From contig DOUW01000296.1 in assembly GCA_003520365.1 (NCBI GenBank), positions 1 through 16,626 of the forward strand: a stretch of DNA of 16,626 bases, written 5' to 3'. A model generated the notes under the pieces. That model made no database searches. It was not told the DNA's origin and saw nothing but the letters and a program-made list of their open reading frames with translations. Source of the stretch: Massilia sp. (GTDB lineage: Bacteria > Pseudomonadota > Gammaproteobacteria > Burkholderiales > Burkholderiaceae_D). How positions within the stretch are numbered: the first letter of the stretch is position 1; each line of letters starts with the position of its first letter. Positions 1 to 6,487 of the stretch are shown here, in pieces. Position numbers and translations under genes: made by a program.

Positions 1-64
1 CCGGCGGCGCCGGCGGGCGGGCGCAGGCGGACAGCAGCGACAGCAGTAACAGGGCACGTTTCAT
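1..64 (-). CDS. Lipoprotein, N-terminus only (cut by window edge)
   Basis: The reverse strand reads an ATG at 64 followed by 20 further codons to the window edge. The peptide starts MKRALLLLSLLSAC: two basic residues, a run of leucines and a lipobox Leu-Ser-Ala-Cys with the lipidated cysteine at residue 14. That is the standard layout of a type II signal peptide, so the product is probably anchored to a membrane after export. After the cysteine the sequence is Pro/Ala rich (ARPPAPP), as in the flexible tether of many lipoproteins. It lies 23 nt downstream of the small membrane protein gene on the same strand and may share its transcript. No clear Shine-Dalgarno sequence is visible. The function cannot be told from 21 residues, and a chance open frame of this length is not excluded. 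Confidence 0.5.
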   Translation of the reverse strand, partial: MKRALLLLSLLSACARPPAPP

Positions 65-87
65 GGCGACGGTTCAGACTGCTTCCG

Positions 88-360
88 TCAGCGACGACGC
101 GCTGCCTGGTCTGCCGGGCGCTTCCTGCGCAGGCTTTGCGGCTCGCCTTTCCAGGCCGCGACGGCAACCAGCAGCACGCCGAGGAAACAGCCGTAGGCGA
201 TGATGGCGAGCTGCCCATGCGGCGCCAGGACGATCACGCCGCCGATGAGCAATACCAGGAAAGCCAGCAGGACCGCCCAGCCTTGCCAGACTTGCGGCAA
301 GCCCCATCCCCAGCCATTTCCTGCCGGTCGAACGGGAAACCAATGGCGCTTTTCATCCAT
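88..360 (-). CDS. Small two-helix membrane protein of unknown function
   Basis: A 90-residue protein beginning MDEKRHWFPVRPAGNGWGWG. The N-terminal 25 residues are aromatic and glycine rich (WFP, GWGWGLP, WQGW). Two hydrophobic segments follow, about residues 28-46 and 50-69, then a strongly basic tail (RRKR, ARRR), which suggests a cytoplasmic C-terminus under the positive-inside rule. I recall similar short proteins with a WFP...GWGWG...WQGW opening annotated as hypothetical in beta-proteobacteria, but no function is known to me. The open frame extends upstream to 597, but that part would overlap the divergent methyltransferase; the ATG at 360 gives the recognisable N-terminus. A TATACT box lies only 6 nt before this ATG and there is no Shine-Dalgarno sequence, so the mRNA may be leaderless. 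Confidence 0.75.
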   Translation of the reverse strand: MDEKRHWFPVRPAGNGWGWGLPQVWQGWAVLLAFLVLLIGGVIVLAPHGQLAIIAYGCFLGVLLVAVAAWKGEPQSLRRKRPADQAARRR

Positions 361-366
361 GATGTG

Positions 367-372
367 AGTATA
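367..372 (-). promoter_or_regulatory. Candidate -10 box for the small membrane protein gene
   Basis: The reverse strand reads TATACT, five of six matches to the sigma-70 -10 consensus. It ends 6 nt before the ATG at 360, so transcription would start at or next to the start codon. I see no good -35 box at 16-18 nt spacing. Confidence 0.35.
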
Positions 373-440
373 GTGAACGATTCGCCGTAGAAATCCTCCA
401 AATCCCACACTGTCAGCGGCCGCGCCCGCTGCAACTGCCG

Positions 441-446
441 CATAAT
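441..446 (+). promoter_or_regulatory. Candidate -10 box for the methyltransferase gene
   Basis: CATAAT matches the -10 consensus at five of six positions. A start near 453 would leave a 20-nt leader carrying the GGAG ribosome site at 461-464. The -35 region is not recognisable, so the call is tentative. Confidence 0.35.
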
Positions 447-472
447 GCGCTTTTGACATGGGAGCATGCACG

Positions 473-1159
473 ATGGACCAGCTCGACGCCACGATCATCG
501 ATTCCTGGCACCGCAATACCGATCCCTGGGTCGCCGCCGTACGGAACGGCGAGATCGAAACACGCACCCTGGTCACGAACGGGGCGATTGTCGACACCGT
601 GCGCGCCTATGCCCCGCAGAGCGCCGTCGACCTCGGCTGCGGCGAAGGCTGGCTGGTGCGGGCGCTGCCGGAGGTGGAGATGACCGGGGTCGATGCGATC
701 CCCGGCCTGGTCGAAGCGGCGCGCGCGGCCGGCGGCGGCGAGTTCCAGTTGCTGTCCTATGAAGACATCGCCGACGGCAAATTGAGACTGTCGGTCGACT
801 TGGCCGTGTGTAATTTTTCGCTGATCGGGAACGAGGCCGTGGACGGGCTGCTGCGGGCCGCGCCCTCCTACCTGCGGCGCGGCGGCCACCTGGTCGTGCA
901 GACCGTGCATCCGGTCGCCGCCTGCGGCGATGCGCCGTATGTCGACGGCTGGCGCGAAGGCAGCTGGGCCGGTTTCAACAGCGGCTTCCAGGACGCGCCG
1001 CCCTGGTATTTCCGCACCCTGTCGAGCTGGATCGCGCTGTTCGCCGCGAACGGCCTGCGGATCCGCGAGATGCGCGAGCCGCTGCATCCGCGCACCGGCA
1101 AGCCGGTGTCGCTGATCCTGGTGGGCCAGCTGGAGGAGCGTCCGCCTACGTCAGCTTGA
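473..1159 (+). CDS. Class I SAM-dependent methyltransferase
   Basis: A 228-residue soluble protein. The SAM-binding motif I is DLGCGEG at residues 53-59, followed by the acidic residue that binds the SAM ribose (VDAIP, Asp74) and a motif IV-like AVCNFSLIGN around 111-120. The C-terminal half keeps the Rossmann pattern (GGHLVVQTVHP, about 137-147). The N-terminal DSWHRNTDPWVAAVR is a family signature I recognise only loosely, and I cannot name the substrate. The start at 473 is preferred over the in-frame ATG at 458 because GGAG at 461-464 sits 8 nt before it. The gene is divergent from the small membrane protein gene, and its last 14 nt overlap the end of corA on the other strand. Confidence 0.88.
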   Translation: MDQLDATIIDSWHRNTDPWVAAVRNGEIETRTLVTNGAIVDTVRAYAPQSAVDLGCGEGWLVRALPEVEMTGVDAIPGLVEAARAAGGGEFQLLSYEDIADGKLRLSVDLAVCNFSLIGNEAVDGLLRAAPSYLRRGGHLVVQTVHPVAACGDAPYVDGWREGSWAGFNSGFQDAPPWYFRTLSSWIALFAANGLRIREMREPLHPRTGKPVSLILVGQLEERPPTSA

Positions 1160-2117
1160 GCCAGCCGCGGCGGCGGAAGTACCACAGCGGAGCGGCGGCG
1201 CTGGCGGCCATCAGGCCCAGCGCCATCGGATAGCCGAAGGTCCAGTTCAGCTCGGGGAACTTCTGGAAGTTCATGCCGTAGACACTGGCGATCATGGTCG
1301 GCGGCAGGAAGATCACCGAGGCCACCGAGAACATCTTGATGATCTTGTTCTGGTTGATGTTGATGAAGCCGACGGTGGCGTCCATCAGGAAGTTCACCTT
1401 GTCGAACAGGAAGGACGTGTGGCCGTCGAGCGATTCGATGTCGCGCAGGATCTGGCGCGCCTCGTCGAACTGGTCGGAATTGAGCAGGCGCCCGCGCATC
1501 AGGAAACTGACCGCGCGCCGCGTGTCCATCATGTTGCGGCGGATGCGGCCGTTCAAGTCTTCCTCGTGGGCGATCGCGTTCAGCGCGGCAGCCGCATCCT
1601 GATCGGAGAATTCTTTCTGCAGCACGCGCTGGCTGACTTCTTCCAGGCTCTCGTAGATGCCTTCGAGCGCGTCCGCCGAGTATTCGGCGTCGGTCGCGTA
1701 CAGGTCGAGCAGCACGTCCATGTAGTCGGCGATCGAACCCGGGCGCGAGCGGGCGCGCATGCGCACCAGGCGGAACACCGGCAGGTCGTCCGCATGGACC
1801 GAGAACAGCATCTTGCCCGACAGGATGAAGGCAACCGTGATCACGCGCGACGGGCCGTCGTCTTCCTCGCGCAGGAAGTCGGTGCGCAGGTGCAGGTCGC
1901 CGTTCTCGGCTTCGTAGTAGCGGGCCGAGGCCTCGATGTCCGACACCTCGTCCTCGCCCGGCAGCGAAACGTTATAGATGGCCTTGACCCAGGCGCGCTC
2001 GTCATCGTCCGGATCGGTGAGATCGACCCAGACAGGCTTGACGTTCTCCAGGTCGGCGCGCGAGGCGATCGGTACCTGGTTCAGTCGGCCATTTTGTAGG
2101 ACAAATACATTGATCAT
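1146..2117 (-). CDS. corA: CorA-family magnesium/cobalt transporter
   Basis: A 323-residue inner-membrane cation channel; CorA pentamers take up Mg2+ and can also pass Co2+ and Ni2+. The diagnostic YGMN motif is at residues 280-283, at the end of the first transmembrane helix (about 262-281). The second helix is about 295-314, followed by a basic cytoplasmic tail (FRRRGW). The N-terminal 260 residues form the alpha/beta cytoplasmic domain and the long stalk helix. The length is normal for the family. The start at 2117 (MINVFVLQNG) is chosen over an in-frame TTG at 2141 because a GAGAAAG ribosome site precedes it. It lies 123 nt downstream of mtgA on the same strand with its own promoter-like sequence, so it is probably a separate unit. 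Confidence 0.95.
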   Translation of the reverse strand: MINVFVLQNGRLNQVPIASRADLENVKPVWVDLTDPDDDERAWVKAIYNVSLPGEDEVSDIEASARYYEAENGDLHLRTDFLREEDDGPSRVITVAFILSGKMLFSVHADDLPVFRLVRMRARSRPGSIADYMDVLLDLYATDAEYSADALEGIYESLEEVSQRVLQKEFSDQDAAAALNAIAHEEDLNGRIRRNMMDTRRAVSFLMRGRLLNSDQFDEARQILRDIESLDGHTSFLFDKVNFLMDATVGFININQNKIIKMFSVASVIFLPPTMIASVYGMNFQKFPELNWTFGYPMALGLMAASAAAPLWYFRRRGWLKLT

Positions 2118-2151
2118 GCGCGCTTTCTCGGCCGGAATCAAAACTGACGCA

Positions 2152-2180
2152 AGTGTACCCGTTAGCCCTCATACCGGCCA
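2152..2180 (-). promoter_or_regulatory. Weak candidate promoter for corA
   Basis: The reverse strand reads TGGCCG (2180-2175), a 17-nt spacer, then TACACT (2157-2152). The -10 matches at four of six positions and the -35 at three. A start near 2145 would give a leader of about 28 nt carrying the GAGAAAG ribosome site. Confidence 0.3.
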
Positions 2181-2202
2181 CCCCGAAACGACGGTTTTGC
2201 CC

Positions 2203-2219
2203 CGCCATCGGCGTTTTTT
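2203..2219 (+). terminator. Short hairpin with T6 tract on the plus strand
   Basis: CGCC (2203-2206), an ATC loop, GGCG (2210-2213), then six T residues. The stem is only 4 bp but all G-C. It points against both flanking genes (corA and mtgA are on the minus strand), so if real it would stop plus-strand transcription, for example read-through from the methyltransferase gene running antisense to corA. Confidence 0.3.
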
Positions 2220-2240
2220 CAGCGTTTCTGATAACTACCG

Positions 2241-2960
2241 TTAAGGTAACTCCGCGGCCCGCATGCGGCGCTGGATCAGGTTCGTGCGCTTGATCAGGTA
2301 ATTGGTGCTCCGGTTGCGGTCGTAGTAGCGCGGATTGGGCAGCATCACCGCCAGGCGCGCCGCCTGGTTCGGGGCCAGCTTGGCGGCCGAGGTGCGGAAG
2401 TAATAGCGCGCCGCCGCTTCCGCGCCGAACACGCCGCGCCCGAACTCGACCACGTTCAAATACACCTCGAGGATGCGGCGCTTGCTCATCACCGATTCCA
2501 GCATGAAGGCGATGATCATCTCCTGCCCCTTGCGCAGGTAGCTGCGCGAGCCGGACAGGAACAGGTTCTTCGCCAGCTGCTGGGTAATGGTCGAGCCGCC
2601 GCCGACGACCTTGTGGCGGCGGTTGTTGCGCTCGTAGGCCCGTTCGAGCGCATCGAAGTCCACCCCTGGGTGGTCGGCGAAGTTGGCGTCCTCGGAGGCC
2701 ACCACCGCGCGCTTGAGGTTGTCCGAGATGCGCTCGTAGGGCACCCACTCGTGCTTGAGCCGGGCATTCGGGTTGGCTTCGCGCAGCTCCGACAGCTGCT
2801 GGCGCATGAAGCTGGTCGATCCCGGATTGAAGTACACGAACCAGCAGACCTGCACGAAAAAATACAACTGAATCAGCAGCACGGCCAGGATCGGCCCCAG
2901 GAAAATCCACTTGATCCAGCGACGTTTCGAAACGCCGCCCGCATTGCCTTTTTTTGCCAT
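2241..2960 (-). CDS. mtgA: Monofunctional peptidoglycan glycosyltransferase
   Basis: A 239-residue membrane-anchored GT51 enzyme that polymerises lipid II into glycan strands in the periplasm. One transmembrane helix lies at about residues 16-37 after a basic N-terminus. The GT51 motifs follow in order: EDANFADHPG with the catalytic Glu90, GGGSTITQQLAKN at 120-132, RKGQE at 143-147 and KRRILEVYLN at 160-169. There is no transpeptidase domain, which separates MtgA from the bifunctional penicillin-binding proteins. It is the last gene of the operon after the TonB-like gene and aroE, 8 nt downstream of the aroE stop. The ribosome site is weak. Confidence 0.96.
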   Translation of the reverse strand: MAKKGNAGGVSKRRWIKWIFLGPILAVLLIQLYFFVQVCWFVYFNPGSTSFMRQQLSELREANPNARLKHEWVPYERISDNLKRAVVASEDANFADHPGVDFDALERAYERNNRRHKVVGGGSTITQQLAKNLFLSGSRSYLRKGQEMIIAFMLESVMSKRRILEVYLNVVEFGRGVFGAEAAARYYFRTSAAKLAPNQAARLAVMLPNPRYYDRNRSTNYLIKRTNLIQRRMRAAELP

Positions 2961-2968
2961 CGCTTTAA

Positions 2969-3790
2969 TTATGAACGCAGAGTCGTCAGGAGATCGTGGG
3001 TGTCCGGGCGCACGCCGCGCCAGATCGCAAAGGCTTCCGCGGCCTGCTCGACCAGCATGCCGAAGCCGTCGCGCGTACGCGCGCCCTGCCGCGCCGCGAA
3101 CTGCATGAAGGGTGTCGGCTGGTCGCCGTACATCATGTCCAGCGCCAGCGTGTCCTTGGTGAAGGCCGAGGCCGGGACCGGCGGCAGCGCCTGGCTCAGG
3201 CTGGCCGAGGTGGCGTTGACGACGATGTCGAACGCGCCGCGAATACCATCGAAGCCGCAGGCGCTGACCTGCGTCACCTGGTCCTGGAAAGCCCCCACCA
3301 GCGCCTCGGCCGTGGCCAGGGTGCGGTTCGCCACCACGATCGTCGCCGGCCCCTGTTGCAGGAAAGGCAGCATCACGCCGCGCGCCGCGCCGCCCGCGCC
3401 CAGCAACAGGATGCGCTTGTCCGCCAGCGGCACGCCGGCGTTGCGCACGATGTCGGCCACCAGGCCGGGGCCGTCGGTGTTGTCGCCGACGATCTCGCCG
3501 TCGACAAAGCTGAGCGTGTTGACCGCGCCGGCGGCGCGCGCCCGCTCTTCCAGGCGCGTGGCCAGGCTTGCCGCCTCCAGCTTGAAGGGCACGGTGACGT
3601 TCGCGCCTTTGTATCCCTTGGCGATGAGGTCGCGCACGACGTCGGCAAAACCGTCGAGCGGCGCCAGGCGGCGGCCGTAAGCGATGTGCTGGCCGGTGCG
3701 GGCGGCAAAGGCGGCGTGGATCAGCGGCGACTTGCTATGGGCAACCGGGTTGCCGATGACGCAATAGTGGTCGGCATCGTCGGGCCTCAT
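2969..3790 (-). CDS. aroE: Shikimate dehydrogenase (NADP+)
   Basis: A 273-residue cytoplasmic enzyme reducing 3-dehydroshikimate to shikimate, the fourth step of the shikimate pathway. The substrate site shows SKSP at residues 19-22, NVTVPFK with the catalytic Lys70, and DNTDG with Asp106 as the catalytic partner. The NADP-binding glycine loop is GAGGAARG at 131-138, followed by ANRT at 154-157. The C-terminal DGFGMLVEQAA (241-251) is the usual substrate-binding helix. The start codon overlaps the stop of the TonB-like gene (ATGA), and a perfect AGGAGG (reverse strand, 3800-3795) precedes it, inside the end of the upstream gene. Another shikimate gene, aroQ, lies at 12479. Confidence 0.97.
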   Translation of the reverse strand: MRPDDADHYCVIGNPVAHSKSPLIHAAFAARTGQHIAYGRRLAPLDGFADVVRDLIAKGYKGANVTVPFKLEAASLATRLEERARAAGAVNTLSFVDGEIVGDNTDGPGLVADIVRNAGVPLADKRILLLGAGGAARGVMLPFLQQGPATIVVANRTLATAEALVGAFQDQVTQVSACGFDGIRGAFDIVVNATSASLSQALPPVPASAFTKDTLALDMMYGDQPTPFMQFAARQGARTRDGFGMLVEQAAEAFAIWRGVRPDTHDLLTTLRS

Positions 3791-4668
3791 GATGCCTCCT
3801 GCAATTCAGCCTTCATTTTCTCCTCGCGTGTGAAGGTAAAGCGGGTAATCACGATCCACAAGTCGTCCTTGCCGGCCGTGCGCATGTTCTGGGGGAAGCT
3901 GCCGAAAGGCGCGGCGCGGCGCACGATCTCAAGCGCGGCCTTGTCCAGCGCCGGGTTGCCGGAACTGCGCTCGATGCGCGGACCGCCCTCTTTCTGGTAC
4001 AGGCTGCCGTCCTGGAAGATCGGGATCGATACCACCAGTTCGCCGTACAGCTTGCGCCCGTTCTGCTGGGGGAAGTTCAGCGTGCCCATTTCTTCCACGC
4101 GCTTTTGCATCGCCTTGTAATACAGCGCATAGCCGACCTGGCGCGTGCTCGGCGAGATGTGGGTGCGCTTCGGCCGGCGGTTCTGGTCCTCGATGGTCTG
4201 GGTGATCTCGGCCGTCATGCGCGCAATCTGGCGCGCGGTGTCGACCTCGTCCTGGCCGTTGCGGGTCGGGTCCGGCTTGTCCTTGTCGCGCACCGGGGCG
4301 GCGGCGAACGTCGACTGCTGCACGCGCGTGAGCACGTTCTGTTGCAGTTGCTCGAGTTCGGCGATGCGGCGCTGCAGGGCCTTGATGCTGTCGCCGTTCT
4401 CGTTGCGGCGCAAATCGGGCAGCGGCGACTTCGAACGGCCGGCGTCCTGGGTGCCGCCGCCTTCCAGGTTGGCCTGGGCCAGCGCCTCGGCCTTGGTCGG
4501 CGCGTTGGCGTGCCTGGCGTTGACCAGGATGACCTCGAGGCCGGGATCGGCCGGCTGCACCCGGAACGCCTCGGGCGCGGCAAAGCGGACCGCCAGCAGC
4601 AGCGCATGCGCCGCCACCGAGGCGGCAAGGGCGATCATCAGGGGTCGGTTTTGTAGTGAATACTTCAC
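3787..4668 (-). CDS. TonB-like periplasm-spanning protein with TonB C-terminal domain
   Basis: A 293-residue protein with one N-terminal transmembrane helix (about residues 10-28), charged helical stretches likely to form coiled coils (93-117 and 142-165), and a TonB-type C-terminal domain from about 180 to 283. The domain is recognisable from GELVVSIPIFQDGSL and the following SSGNPALDKAALEIVRRAAPF region. TonB proteins transmit proton-motive-force energy to outer-membrane receptors. The usual Pro/Lys-rich linker is missing and no ExbB/ExbD genes are nearby, so a partner other than a siderophore receptor is possible. The start is a GTG at 4668 without a clear ribosome site; an internal ATG at residue 11 would cut into the membrane helix. 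It heads an operon with aroE and mtgA. Confidence 0.82.
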   Translation of the reverse strand: MKYSLQNRPLMIALAASVAAHALLLAVRFAAPEAFRVQPADPGLEVILVNARHANAPTKAEALAQANLEGGGTQDAGRSKSPLPDLRRNENGDSIKALQRRIAELEQLQQNVLTRVQQSTFAAAPVRDKDKPDPTRNGQDEVDTARQIARMTAEITQTIEDQNRRPKRTHISPSTRQVGYALYYKAMQKRVEEMGTLNFPQQNGRKLYGELVVSIPIFQDGSLYQKEGGPRIERSSGNPALDKAALEIVRRAAPFGSFPQNMRTAGKDDLWIVITRFTFTREEKMKAELQEAS

Positions 4669-4708
4669 GCGGGCGCGCCGGACGGCTTTGAATCAAGGGA
4701 ATCCGGGC

Positions 4709-4714
4709 ATTCTA
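4709..4714 (-). promoter_or_regulatory. Candidate -10 box for the TonB-like/aroE/mtgA operon
   Basis: The reverse strand reads TAGAAT, five of six matches. A start near 4702 would give a leader of about 34 nt before the GTG at 4668. Just upstream is an inverted repeat GTGCC-GCAA-GGCAC (4717-4730) in the -35 region, where no good -35 hexamer is visible; it could bind a regulator. Confidence 0.35.
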
Positions 4715-4832
4715 CCGTGCCGCAAGGCACTGCGGGAGATTGGTGGCGGCAAGGCAACGACTGGCTTCCGGCGCGCCGCAGGCGGTGGCGCCGCCCGTCC
4801 GGCTGCGCGACGGGCAGCCCCGCATGCCGGGT

Positions 4833-4838
4833 TATAAT
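4833..4838 (+). promoter_or_regulatory. Perfect -10 box upstream of nhaA
   Basis: TATAAT matches the consensus exactly. The -35 region 17 nt upstream is GC rich and poor. The predicted start, about 7 nt downstream near 4845, coincides with the first base pair of the structured leader, which supports the two forming one control unit. Confidence 0.6.
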
Positions 4839-4844
4839 GTCCCC

Positions 4845-4926
4845 AGGGTGCACACACATCGTGTGGAGCAGGATGCGCGTTGGTCGGGCCGCCACGCGGA
4901 ACGCCTCCGTCCATGAAAGGCACCCG
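4845..4926 (+). ncRNA. Structured nhaA leader, candidate cation-sensing riboswitch (nhaA-I-like)
   Basis: The whole predicted leader can fold into a three-way junction. Closing stem P1 pairs GGGTGC (4846-4851) with GCACCC (4920-4925). A first hairpin pairs CACAC (4853-4857) with GTGTG (4861-4865) over a 3-nt loop. A long hairpin pairs GGATG (4871-4875) with CGTCC (4908-4912) and CGCGT (4876-4880) with ACGCG (4894-4898), leaving a 9-nt bulge GAACGCCTC at 4899-4907. The ribosome site AAAGG (4916-4920) enters P1, and the rest of the 3' strand of P1 fills the gap before the ATG at 4927, so opening or closing P1 should gate translation. Known candidate Li+-responsive classes (nhaA-I, nhaA-II) sit in just this place; I matched position and architecture, not an alignment. 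Confidence 0.6.
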
Positions 4927-6138
4927 ATGACCGTCATCCAACGCGCCCTGTCGCGCAGCTTCACCCGTTTTTTCCAGTCCAAGAAAGCCGGCGGCATCGT
5001 CCTGATCGCCTGCACCATCCTCTCCCTGCTGCTCGCCAATTCGCCCCTCGGCGCCGACTACCTGCACATCTGGCACATGAACGTGCTCGGCATGAGCGTC
5101 GAGCACTGGGTCAACGATGGCCTGATGGCAATCTTCTTTCTCCTGATCGGCCTGGAACTGGAACGCGAGCTGTACAACGGCGAACTGTCCGACATCCGCA
5201 ATGCCATGCTGCCGATCCTGGCGGCGGCCGGCGGCATCGCGGTGCCGGCCCTGATCCACTTCCTGCTCAACGGCGGCACCCCGACCCAGGCCGGCATCGG
5301 CATCCCGATGGCGACCGACATCGCCTTTGCCCTCGGCGTGCTGGCCCTGCTCGGCAGCCGCGTGCCGGCCTCGCTGAAGATTTTCCTGACTGCCCTGGCC
5401 GTCATGGACGACCTCGGCGCGATCATCGTGATCGCCATCTTCTACACGACGGAACTGGCGGGCCTGTACCTGCTGGGCGCGCTGGCCGTGTTCGCGCTGC
5501 TGGTGTGCATGAACCGTTTCGGACGCGTGATGGCGCTGACGCCCTACCTGCTGGGCGGCGCGCTGATGTGGTTCCTGATGCTGAAATCCGGCGTGCACGC
5601 GACCATCGCCGGCGTGCTGCTGGCCTTTGCGATTCCCTATTCCGCGCGCGAAGACGACGAGGCCTCGCCGTCGCACCGCCTCGAGCACGTGCTGCATACG
5701 CCGGTCGCCTTCGGCATCCTGCCGGTCTTCGCGCTGGCCAATACCGGGATCGTGGTCAATGCCGGCTGGACCCAGGAACTCCTGTCGTCCAACAGCCTCG
5801 GCATCATGGGCGGCCTGCTGCTGGGCAAACCGATCGGCATCGTGCTGGCCAGCCTGGGCGCGGTGGCGCTGGGCCTGTGCAAGCTGCCGCTCGACCTCAA
5901 CTGGAAACATGTGCTGGGCGCCGGCCTCCTGGGCGGGATCGGCTTCACGATGTCGATCTTCATCACGAATCTCGCCTTTGTCGGCAGCGCGGAAGCGATC
6001 AATGCCTCGAAGATGGCGATCCTGCTGGCCTCGCTGGTGGCGGGCACGCTCGGGTTTGTGTGGCTGAAGCTGTTCGGCGCGCCGACGCCGGTCGACGTCG
6101 ATCCGGACACGATGGACCTGGAGCAGGACGCGCGCTGA
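4927..6138 (+). CDS. nhaA: Na+/H+ antiporter NhaA
   Basis: A 403-residue inner-membrane protein that exports Na+ or Li+ in exchange for protons. About twelve hydrophobic segments are visible. The ion-binding aspartates are present: ATDIAFALG with Asp131 and VMDDLGA with Asp161/Asp162, corresponding to Asp133 and Asp163/164 of the E. coli protein, and GKPIGI with Lys301 corresponding to Lys300. The C-terminal tail is acidic (DVDPDTMDLEQD). The start at 4927 is chosen because AAAGG lies 6 nt upstream and the sequence before it belongs to the folded leader; the open frame itself extends further upstream. It is divergent from the TonB-like operon and appears to be transcribed alone. Confidence 0.96.
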   Translation: MTVIQRALSRSFTRFFQSKKAGGIVLIACTILSLLLANSPLGADYLHIWHMNVLGMSVEHWVNDGLMAIFFLLIGLELERELYNGELSDIRNAMLPILAAAGGIAVPALIHFLLNGGTPTQAGIGIPMATDIAFALGVLALLGSRVPASLKIFLTALAVMDDLGAIIVIAIFYTTELAGLYLLGALAVFALLVCMNRFGRVMALTPYLLGGALMWFLMLKSGVHATIAGVLLAFAIPYSAREDDEASPSHRLEHVLHTPVAFGILPVFALANTGIVVNAGWTQELLSSNSLGIMGGLLLGKPIGIVLASLGAVALGLCKLPLDLNWKHVLGAGLLGGIGFTMSIFITNLAFVGSAEAINASKMAILLASLVAGTLGFVWLKLFGAPTPVDVDPDTMDLEQDAR

Positions 6139-6156
6139 CGCAAGAGAGGGGAAGTG

Positions 6157-6175
6157 GCGGCGTTCCGGACGCCGC
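6157..6175. terminator. Hairpin between convergent nhaA and the EF-hand gene
   Basis: GCGGCGT (6157-6163), a 5-nt loop, ACGCCGC (6169-6175): a 7-bp, G-C rich stem in the 46 nt between two convergent stops. Neither side has a clean T run, so it may be a bidirectional terminator of the non-canonical type or an mRNA end-protecting stem. Confidence 0.4.
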
Positions 6176-6184
6176 TGCGTATCT

Positions 6185-6454
6185 TTAACGGGGCTTGTCG
6201 GGGCAGACCAGCTTCAGCGCCGCCCCGTCCTTCTCGGCGAAGTACTCGACGCATTCGCTGCCGTCGCGGTAGATGGTGCGCATGCCAAAGGAGGACGCAT
6301 AGTCCGCCTCGTCGAAGCTGACCGAGCCGTCATGGTCGAAGTCGATCGCCTCGTAGCTCAGGGGGGAGCGGAACACCATCCAGGCGAAGACGGCCCAATA
6401 CGCCAGCACGAGCACGGCCGTGACGATCGCCAGGGTTCGTATCGACCTGCTCAT
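6185..6454 (-). CDS. Small membrane-anchored EF-hand protein
   Basis: An 89-residue protein with an N-terminal transmembrane segment (about residues 8-28) after a basic start (MSRSIR) and one textbook EF-hand loop, DFDHDGSVSFDE, at residues 38-49. All Ca2+ ligand positions fit: Asp at 1, 3 and 5, Gly at 6, Val at 8, Glu at 12. The C-terminal part carries two cysteines (68 and 84) that could form a disulfide if, as expected from the anchor, it lies in the periplasm. A single EF-hand suggests pairing with another copy or a partner protein. It is 33 nt downstream of the RNB exoribonuclease gene, on the same strand, and may be the last gene of the mpl operon. I know no function for it. Confidence 0.8.
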   Translation of the reverse strand: MSRSIRTLAIVTAVLVLAYWAVFAWMVFRSPLSYEAIDFDHDGSVSFDEADYASSFGMRTIYRDGSECVEYFAEKDGAALKLVCPDKPR

Positions 6455-6487
6455 GGTGTATCGGCGCCCTCCCCTTGCTGGTCCGCT

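Noticed and set aside
2613..4120. Overlapping long plus-strand frames (355 and 374 codons) across mtgA, aroE and the TonB-like gene
   Set aside because: Both are opposite-strand shadows that cross several real gene boundaries, which a true gene would not do.
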